Source of the DNA: a virus
DNA length: 40,756 nucleotides
Strand: one strand, 5' to 3'
IMG/VR virus record: IMGVR_UViG_3300046820_000157
Location: 1-40,756 of that record
The notes beneath the pieces were generated by a model that worked only from the letters and a program-made list of their open reading frames with translations, made no database searches and was not told the origin of the DNA. Every line of letters begins with the position of its first letter. Within the stretch, counting starts at the first letter, position 1. The position numbers were made by a program, and so were the translations under genes. Below, one piece after another: positions 13,279 through 18,641 of this stretch.

Positions 13279-13551
13279 ATGAAAAAAGACATCCCTTGCA
13301 AAAAATGCGGTAAGTTAGTAAACCATGTATCACGCTACTGTTTAGAGCATAGAAGACCGTGGAGAGAAGGGTACAAAATGGGGTTTCAGATTAGAGAGTC
13401 TGTGCTAGATGTACCTGAAGAAGAACTAATATTAGAATTAGAAAAGGAAGCAAGTTGTCCGCATATTATGGCGATAGGTCGTACTCCGTTGTTAATTCGG
13501 GCGGCGAATACTATAAGAAAGCTGAGTAAAAATGTACCTAATAAAAGATGA
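13279..13551 (+). CDS. small zinc-finger protein, 90 aa
   Basis: The N-terminus has CKKC (residues 6-9) and, after ten or so residues, C-x-E-H, a plausible zinc-binding knuckle. The rest is helical. I choose the ATG at 13279 because GGGG at 13265 is better spaced for it than for an in-frame ATG three codons earlier that overlaps the polymerase stop. The 3' end overlaps the next gene by 20 bases. Nucleic-acid binding is inferred. Confidence 0.68.
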   Translation: MKKDIPCKKCGKLVNHVSRYCLEHRRPWREGYKMGFQIRESVLDVPEEELILELEKEASCPHIMAIGRTPLLIRAANTIRKLSKNVPNKR

Positions 13552-13693
13552 GAATGGGGAAACTATGCGCACTGTGCATAGGCAAGAAGAGGCTCAACAG
13601 ATTGTGGCTAACCGTGAGGGTTGGACATTTAAGTGCGTACGCAAACCCGTACGTAAGATTGATTTATCAATGCTAGAGGAGGCTCCATTTTGA
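13532..13693 (+). CDS. hypothetical protein, 53 aa
   Basis: MYLIKDENGETMRTVHRQEEA, then a short module with GWTFKCVRKP and an ending SMLEEAPF. I recognise this as a recurring small phage protein type of unknown function: a start with MYLI, a central AxxIV..REGWT and an acidic end. It lies in a chain of overlapping small genes and is too short to be found by length alone. The ending overlaps the start of the next membrane-protein gene. Confidence 0.6.
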   Translation: MYLIKDENGETMRTVHRQEEAQQIVANREGWTFKCVRKPVRKIDLSMLEEAPF

Positions 13694-13863
13694 TTGTCAC
13701 AATACTAAATATGTTTGCACTGCTTTTGGCTACCTTTGCGGTGTTGATTTTTGCCGTTGTCTTTGCGTTCTTCCTGTTCATTATGTATGCCTGTATACAC
13801 ATTGGCTGGAGAGAGATTAAAGGGATGCCGTTGTCTGAGTTATGGGAGAGGATTCAGAAATGA
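13690..13863 (+). CDS. small membrane protein with TTG start, 57 aa
   Basis: A TTG at 13690 lies eight bases after AGAGGAGG (13675-13681). From it runs a frame with one very hydrophobic segment (residues about 2-38, MFALLLATFAVLIFAVVFAF in the centre), then an amphipathic tail ending SELWERIQK. The long hydrophobic stretch could be one long or two tightly turned spans. The non-ATG start is supported by the strong binding site and the ATGA overlap at its end. Confidence 0.62.
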   Translation: MIVTILNMFALLLATFAVLIFAVVFAFFLFIMYACIHIGWREIKGMPLSELWERIQK

Positions 13864-14042
13864 ACGCAAATGTTTTTTGTAATCAATGCCACAGAATACC
13901 AAGTCAATGTAATTGCAATCATGCACTAAAAGAGTTAAGTGATGAGGAAATACTGCAATTTAGGGATAAAGTTCCTTACTCACTTGGTTCTGATTTGATT
14001 GATTTTGCTAGAGCAATACTAAAGAAAGCGAGTGAGAAATGA
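13860..14042 (+). CDS. Cys-rich small protein, 60 aa
   Basis: MNANVFCNQCHRIPSQCNCN carries five Cys/His-type ligands in 20 residues (CNQCH...CNCNH), likely a zinc knuckle. A helical tail follows (ELSDEEILQFRDKV). I use the ATG overlapping the upstream stop, with GGGAGAGG nine bases in front, and not an in-frame ATG at 13842. It ends in an ATGA overlap with the next gene. Confidence 0.68.
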   Translation: MNANVFCNQCHRIPSQCNCNHALKELSDEEILQFRDKVPYSLGSDLIDFARAILKKASEK

Positions 14043-14260
14043 CTACTTTTACCACGGAGGACAGAATGAACGCATCACCCCCACACATTGTAGATAGCGG
14101 TGCTAGTGTTAAAACTTTAGCGGATTATATTGAACAAGAAACCCGTGAGGAAATGTTGCGTAAACAGATGCAACTATTACTTGAAGAAATAAATAAGTTA
14201 CAGGCAGAAAATGCTAGATTGAAACGGGAAGTAGAAGACTTGATGGATGGGAGATGCTAA
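14039..14260 (+). CDS. leucine-zipper-like coiled-coil protein, 73 aa
   Basis: The C-terminal half (LLLEEINKLQAENARLKREV) is a regular heptad coiled coil with an Asn at a core position, as in parallel dimers. The N-terminal part is polar. No basic DNA-binding region precedes the zipper, so a protein-protein adaptor role is more likely than a bZIP. The start overlaps the previous stop and the end shares TAATG with the nuclease gene. Confidence 0.7.
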   Translation: MTTFTTEDRMNASPPHIVDSGASVKTLADYIEQETREEMLRKQMQLLLEEINKLQAENARLKREVEDLMDGRC

Positions 14261-14913
14261 TGTTTACTTGGTCATTCTCTTCTCTCAAGGATTACATAAA
14301 CTGCCCAAAGCAATACCAAGAGGTCAAGGTCCTCAAGAACTATCAGAAGGAGATGACCCAACAGATTCTCTACGGAAACCAAGTCCACAAGGCATTGGAA
14401 AACTATATCAAAGACGGAGAACCGTTAGCTGAAAACTATCAAAGATTTGCTCCGCTGATGGATAGCCTTAAAGAAATACCTGGGGAATTCCACCCTGAGC
14501 TTCGTATGGCACTTAATTATGACAAGAAAGCCTGTAAATGGAGTGCAGAGGACTGCTGGGTAAGGGGTATAGTTGACTTCCTAGTAGTGGATGGCGAGGA
14601 TGCGTATATTGTTGATTACAAGACGGGCAGTAATAAATACGCAGACCCCAAGCAATTAAAGCTCATGGCGTTGATGGTCTTTGAACACTTTCCTGAAGTG
14701 CGTAACGTCAAGGCTGGATTGATGTTTGTCATGAATAATAGTTTTATTACAGAGGAGTATGTACGGGATACAAAGAATGAACTTTGGGATGCTTTTACCC
14801 CAGACCTTGCTCGTTTGACCCATTCGTACGAAAATGATGTATGGCAAGCAAACCCTACGGGGCTGTGTGGTTGGTGTCCAGTTAGGTCTTGCGAACATCA
14901 CAAGGAGAGATAA
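14260..14913 (+). CDS. Cas4/RecB-like PD-(D/E)xK exonuclease, 217 aa
   Basis: A nuclease of the RecB/Cas4 type. It starts with the conserved SFSSLKDYINCPKQY segment including the first cysteine (residue about 17). A histidine lies in GNQVHKALE, then RGIVDFLV (Asp), then YIVDYKTG (Asp and Lys) near residues 110-130. A cysteine cluster closes the protein: GLCGWCPVRSCEHH. Four cysteines in these positions suggest an iron-sulphur cluster as in Cas4. I choose the ATG at 14260, seven bases after GGGAG; the ATG at 14254 is too close. No other CRISPR parts are present, so this is a phage replication or recombination enzyme. Confidence 0.88.
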   Translation: MFTWSFSSLKDYINCPKQYQEVKVLKNYQKEMTQQILYGNQVHKALENYIKDGEPLAENYQRFAPLMDSLKEIPGEFHPELRMALNYDKKACKWSAEDCWVRGIVDFLVVDGEDAYIVDYKTGSNKYADPKQLKLMALMVFEHFPEVRNVKAGLMFVMNNSFITEEYVRDTKNELWDAFTPDLARLTHSYENDVWQANPTGLCGWCPVRSCEHHKER

Positions 14914-15224
14914 TGCCCTACGTTACTAAACCAAGACCTTATAAGAAGGAATACCAGCAACAAAAAGCTCGTGGAGAGCATGGCAACCGCATGGAACGCC
15001 AGCGAGCTAGACGGGGTATAGACAAGAAGATGCCTGATAACAATGGCAACGGCAAAGCAGACGCACGGGAAGGCAAAGATGTAGCCCACCGCAAGGCGCT
15101 GGACAAGGGCGGCTCTAATAAACATGGGGTTTACATCACTACGGCAGCCAAAAATCGCTCTTTTAAGCGGGACTCTAAGGGTAATTTGGTATCCGAAACC
15201 AGCAAAAAAGAGCGCAAAAAGTAA
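14913..15224 (+). CDS. HNH-endonuclease-like basic protein, 103 aa
   Basis: A very basic protein whose core, GKDVAHRKALDKGGSNKHGV, followed by AAKNRSFKR and the ending SETSKKERKK, matches small phage proteins often annotated as HNH endonuclease-like. Those share the xDVxHxxALxxGGSN pattern and an ending SxTSKxERxK. A full HNH set (second His, metal ligands) cannot be confirmed by eye. AAGGAGAGATA precedes the ATG at 14913, which overlaps the previous stop. It could be a DNA-binding or nicking protein for genome maturation. Confidence 0.65.
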   Translation: MPYVTKPRPYKKEYQQQKARGEHGNRMERQRARRGIDKKMPDNNGNGKADAREGKDVAHRKALDKGGSNKHGVYITTAAKNRSFKRDSKGNLVSETSKKERKK

Positions 15225-15310
15225 AGTTTTAGTGTAAAGTATTTGTTTACCGTAAGACATGAGTGGGTAACAAACAAGCTTGCCTTTGGTGATTCTCAGG
15301 CTTAAACCAT

Positions 15311-15390
15311 GTCAGCTAGCCGTACCGCTTTTTACCTCCCTGTTAGAGTGGTAATGGGCTAGACGACTAACCCCCGTAAGGGGTTTTAGT
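15311..15390 (+). ncRNA. candidate small RNA or leader RNA with anti-Shine-Dalgarno loop
   Basis: Between two genes a two-part hairpin forms. The lower stem is GTC-GCTAGCC (from 15311) with GGCTAG-C-GAC (to 15367), apart from single-base bulges. The upper stem is TACCGCT (15323-15329) with AGTGGTA (15347-15353), including one G-T wobble. The 17-base loop contains ACCTCCCTGTTAG. A terminator hairpin follows directly. The loop and its closing bases are complementary over 14 bases to the leader at 2257-2270, and over 8-11 bases to several other phage leaders of the form (TA)ACAGGGAG. A loose -10 (TTAAAC, 15302-15307) stands at a fitting distance. It may instead be a cis leader of the helicase gene at 15410. 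Confidence 0.4.
15366..15390 (+). terminator. terminator-like hairpin
   Basis: ACTAACCCC, CGTAA, GGGGTTTTAGT: a stem of four G-C pairs extended by A-T pairs, with the T run partly inside the stem. It ends 19 bases before the helicase ATG. It could end the candidate small RNA, or act as an attenuator for the downstream gene. Confidence 0.55.
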
Positions 15391-15409
15391 TAACTTAGTT
15401 AAGGAAAAT

Positions 15410-16987
15410 ATGGAAATAGTAGATAACACAGCAGTTCGCTTTACGCTCCCAACAGACCTTGTGCCAAGCGTAATAAACAACATAGAAAAAAGCGAACTTG
15501 TAGAGACCAAGGGAAATCTCTCAGAAGTTTTAGTTTATTGGGGTATAGAAGAACTAACCCTACTTAATAGGCTAATCAAGTTTAATAAACCCCTCCCCTC
15601 CCCCATAAGTGCTAACTACAATTGGCCTGGACTGTATAAGCCTTTCGATCACCAAAGAGTTACTTCAGCGTTCCTATCCATTAACATGCGGGCGTTCTGC
15701 TTTAACGAAGCAGGGACAGGTAAAACATCATCTGTTATTTGGGCTGCTGACTACTTAATGAATCAAAAGCACATCAAAAAAGTTTTAGTAATATGCCCTC
15801 TATCAATTATGTATTCAGCATGGCAAGCAGACATTTTCAAAACTGCAATGCATAGACGAGTTGCTGTAGCGTATGGTAGTCCAGACAAGCGTAAAAAGAT
15901 TCTTAACGGAGACTACGAGTTCATCGTTATAAATTACGATGGAGTAAACATTGTATTCAATGAGTTAGAAAAAATAGGGTTTGACCTGATAGTAATAGAT
16001 GAAGCAAACGCTTATAAAAATGTTACGACTAAAAGATGGAAAGCATTAGCTAAATTGATGAAACCAACCACGAGGTTGTGGATGTTAACAGGGACACCCG
16101 CCTCACAATCACCAGTAGATGCATTTGGTATAGCCAAACTTGTATCACCACAAAACGTTCCACGCACATTGACTGTGTGGAAAGATAAAGTTATGACTCA
16201 ACTGTCACGCTTTAGGTGGATTCCAAAACATGATGCAAAGCAAAAAGTATTTGATGCACTGCAACCAGCAATTCGCTTCACAAAAAACGAGTGTTTAGAC
16301 TTGCCTGATTTAATGTATCAGACACGGGAAGTACCGCTATCACCACAAGCACTACGCTACTACAATGATTTAAAAAAGAATATGCTTATCCAAGCAGCGG
16401 GTGAACAAATCACCACAGTAAATGCTGCAACAAATTTAAATAAACTATTGCAATTATCAGGAGGGGCAGTATATACTGATGAAAGGGAGGTAGTTGAGTT
16501 CGACATAGCACCACGCAAGAACGCACTGCTAGAAGTTATCGAAGAAACAGAACACAAGCTAATTATTTTTGTACCGTATAGACACACTATACAGTTAGTT
16601 TGTAAGTTCTTAACAGAGGAGGGAATCACAAACGAAGTTATCAATGGAGATGTGCCTGCAAAAGAGCGCAGTCTAATCATTAACAGATTTCAAGAATCAG
16701 ACAACCCAAGAATACTTGTAATACAACCGCAAGCTGCGAGTCATGGAGTAACGCTTACAGCTGCAAATACTGTAGTGTTTTGGTCTCCTGTTACTAGTGT
16801 TGAAACATACTTACAATGTATCGCTCGCATTGATAGGGTAGGTCAAAAGAACAAGATGACAGTAGTGCATTTACAAGGTTCTCCAGTTGAAAGAAGGATG
16901 TACGAAGTGTTGCAAAATAAAGTAGATATGCATGAAAAATTAGTTGATTTATATAAGTCAGAACTCGGTATAGGAGAAAACAAATGA
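15410..16987 (+). CDS. SNF2/DEAD-like superfamily 2 helicase, 525 aa
   Basis: A DNA-dependent ATPase of the SNF2-type branch of superfamily 2. Motif I is NEAGTGKTSS (about residues 102-111), motif II is VIDEAN (about 193-198) in place of DEAH, and motif III is LTGTPA (about 225-230). The C-terminal half has FVPYRHT (IV), VIQPQAASHGVTLTAA (V) and YLQCIARIDRVGQ (VI). Phage members of this group act in replication or recombination-dependent fork handling. The ATG follows TTAAGGAAAAT. It is preceded by the hairpin/terminator element at 15311-15390, which may control it, and ends in an ATGA overlap with the next gene. Confidence 0.93.
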   Translation: MEIVDNTAVRFTLPTDLVPSVINNIEKSELVETKGNLSEVLVYWGIEELTLLNRLIKFNKPLPSPISANYNWPGLYKPFDHQRVTSAFLSINMRAFCFNEAGTGKTSSVIWAADYLMNQKHIKKVLVICPLSIMYSAWQADIFKTAMHRRVAVAYGSPDKRKKILNGDYEFIVINYDGVNIVFNELEKIGFDLIVIDEANAYKNVTTKRWKALAKLMKPTTRLWMLTGTPASQSPVDAFGIAKLVSPQNVPRTLTVWKDKVMTQLSRFRWIPKHDAKQKVFDALQPAIRFTKNECLDLPDLMYQTREVPLSPQALRYYNDLKKNMLIQAAGEQITTVNAATNLNKLLQLSGGAVYTDEREVVEFDIAPRKNALLEVIEETEHKLIIFVPYRHTIQLVCKFLTEEGITNEVINGDVPAKERSLIINRFQESDNPRILVIQPQAASHGVTLTAANTVVFWSPVTSVETYLQCIARIDRVGQKNKMTVVHLQGSPVERRMYEVLQNKVDMHEKLVDLYKSELGIGENK

Positions 16988-17382
16988 ACACCGATCAGTT
17001 AGTAGAAACATTTATTACGCTAAGGAATGAGCGTGACCGTTTGCGTAATGAGTGGGAAGCAAAAGATAGTGTAGTAAAAGAAGAGATGGCTAAGCTTGAA
17101 CAGGCTTTGTTATCTATCTGCAACGAAACAAATGCGACAAGTATCAAGACAGATAAAGGTACTGTGATTCGCAAATTAACCGAACGTTACTTCTGTACGG
17201 ATTGGGAACACTTTAGAGACTATGTGCTTGAACACCAAGCCTTAGAACTTCTAGAGCGCCGTATCCATCAAGGTAATTTCAAAGAATTCATCACTGAGAG
17301 ACAAGACGAAGGTCTACCTCCTGGTGTGAATGTTATGCGTGAGTTTGGTGTTACTGTGCGTAAACCAACAAGCGTTTCCTAA
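16984..17382 (+). CDS. hypothetical coiled-coil protein, 132 aa
   Basis: The first 55 residues (LRNERDRLRNEWEAKDSVVK and on) form a coiled coil. A beta/alpha segment follows, with KTDKGTVIRKLTERY and DWEHFRDYV, and a conserved-looking end PPGVNVMREFGVTVRKP. Proteins of this shape often stand beside phage helicase and ssDNA-binding genes, as here, and are annotated as hypothetical. Translation is coupled to the helicase gene by overlap. A helper role in replication is inferred. Confidence 0.72.
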   Translation: MNTDQLVETFITLRNERDRLRNEWEAKDSVVKEEMAKLEQALLSICNETNATSIKTDKGTVIRKLTERYFCTDWEHFRDYVLEHQALELLERRIHQGNFKEFITERQDEGLPPGVNVMREFGVTVRKPTSVS

Positions 17383-17406
17383 TAGTCTATTTAGTGGAGT
17401 TAAATT

Positions 17407-18261
17407 ATGAGTAATGAATTATCAGTTTTATTAAAAAGTAACCCAGCCCTAGTTACAACAGGATTGGATGAGGATACATTAGCCGTTGCTGGCGGTAGCG
17501 TAGCGTCTAACAGTGGTAGTAAACGCATCTCTATTGCTGGTGGTGTATTTCGTAAGATGGCTAACGGTAAAGAGATTGGTGCTATTGAAGACCGTCATAT
17601 GAACATTATTTTTGTGAAGATGGCGCATGACCCAAGCCGTACTTTCTATGCGGAAGCGTACAAAGAGGGGGAGAAGGTTTCTCCTACATGCTGGTCGTCT
17701 GACTCTAAAAAGCCTGACGCTGATGTTAAAAGCCCAGTAGCTTCTACTTGCGACCAATGCCCCAACAGTGCAAAAGGTTCAGGTACAGGCGGTGTAGGTA
17801 CTTCGTGCCGTTTGTCTTGGAGAACTGCGGTTGTTCTTCCTAATGACCCAAAAGGCGACATTATGCAGTTGGTAATCCCAGCTACATCGGCTTTTGGTAA
17901 AGAAGATAATGGTCGTTGGCCCTTCAAGGCTTATATCAATATGCTCGCTCAAAACAATGTTAGCGCAGGGCGTGTTGTAACCAAGATGCAGTTTGATACT
18001 AAGACTAAGTATGCCAAAGTATTATTCTCGCCAGCCGCTGCTGTTCCTGACGATGATTACGAAGCTGTTAAATCACAGGGTAAAAGTGCGACTGCGGAGA
18101 ATGCAGTCAAGCTAACTGTATATCAGCAAGACGGTGGCGCAGAGGATGTAGCTGCTCCAGAAGCTGCTGAACCAGTAAAGCGTGAGAGTGCGCCTAAAGC
18201 AGCTAAGGCTGAAGGCAACGATGTTACTGACATCGTCAAGAAGTGGTCTAAGAAAGCGTAA
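17407..18261 (+). CDS. candidate ssDNA-binding protein, 284 aa
   Basis: A protein with an N-terminal beta-rich region containing ISIAGGVFRKM. A Cys-rich module follows (STCDQCPNSAKG then TSCRLSWR, about residues 113-140), with a further beta region, and a disordered Ala/Pro/Lys tail ending DIVKKWSKKA. The mix of an OB-like core, metal-binding insertion and flexible tail, together with its place between a helicase and a primase-helicase gene, suggests the phage ssDNA-binding protein. I cannot assign it to a named family, and the tail is basic at its very end, unlike the acidic tip of bacterial SSB. TAGTGGAGTTAAATT precedes the ATG. Confidence 0.55.
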   Translation: MSNELSVLLKSNPALVTTGLDEDTLAVAGGSVASNSGSKRISIAGGVFRKMANGKEIGAIEDRHMNIIFVKMAHDPSRTFYAEAYKEGEKVSPTCWSSDSKKPDADVKSPVASTCDQCPNSAKGSGTGGVGTSCRLSWRTAVVLPNDPKGDIMQLVIPATSAFGKEDNGRWPFKAYINMLAQNNVSAGRVVTKMQFDTKTKYAKVLFSPAAAVPDDDYEAVKSQGKSATAENAVKLTVYQQDGGAEDVAAPEAAEPVKRESAPKAAKAEGNDVTDIVKKWSKKA

Positions 18262-18269
18262 GGGTAGGT

Positions 18270-18578
18270 ATGCCACGAAGCTATAGTAATAGGTTCTTAT
18301 TAACCTTAAGTAAGCCTGATGCAATTATGACTGGGCAGCAGTTAGCAAAGCTATGTGTTGAAGCTAATCTACCTGCTAGTTATGTATGCAAAGTATTTGG
18401 TATATCACGGATGGCTTTACACACTTGGTTTCGTGGCGGTCCTATACGACCAAAGCGTATACAACTAGTTGATGCTTTTATGAGTTTAGTAGAGAAAGAT
18501 ATGAAAGCTGGATTGTTACCAGCTAGAAATTTAGTAGAAGCAAAAAACTATATTGAAGACATGATTAGAGAAGACTAA
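18270..18578 (+). CDS. small HTH DNA-binding protein, 102 aa
   Basis: The central part, QLAKLCVEANLPASYVCKVF then GISRMALHTWFRGG (residues about 24-57), has the spacing and hydrophobic pattern of a helix-turn-helix with a recognition helix ending in W-F-R-G. The rest is helical. It could be a transcription regulator and is a candidate binder for the repeated AGTTCAAC elements, although nothing ties it to them directly. AAGGGTAGGT precedes the ATG, and a terminator follows. Confidence 0.65.
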   Translation: MPRSYSNRFLLTLSKPDAIMTGQQLAKLCVEANLPASYVCKVFGISRMALHTWFRGGPIRPKRIQLVDAFMSLVEKDMKAGLLPARNLVEAKNYIEDMIRED

Positions 18579-18606
18579 GCGGGGTATATCCCCACCCAAT
18601 AACCGA

Positions 18607-18627
18607 GCCGAGGAAACTCGGCTTTTT
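18607..18627 (+). terminator. rho-independent terminator
   Basis: GCCGAG, a GAAA tetraloop, CTCGGC and five T make a compact intrinsic terminator. It is preceded by a small GGGG/CCCC hairpin at 18581-18593. Confidence 0.9.
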
Positions 18628-18641
18628 AGACTGTGCCATAT

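Noticed and set aside
14260-14913. Cas4-like gene as part of a CRISPR-Cas locus
   Set aside because: No repeat-spacer array, Cas1, Cas2 or effector was seen anywhere. Cas4-like nucleases are common in phage replication regions.
15231-15262. Third copy of the extended -10 promoter
   Set aside because: TGTAAAGTATTTG resembles the upstream part of the cassette at 2141 and 3955, but the TATAAT is missing (TTTACC instead).
15225-15310. tRNA or riboswitch before the helicase gene
   Set aside because: I tried to pair acceptor and arm stems and found no cloverleaf; short GCCT/AGGC pairing alone is not enough. No known riboswitch core was recognised.
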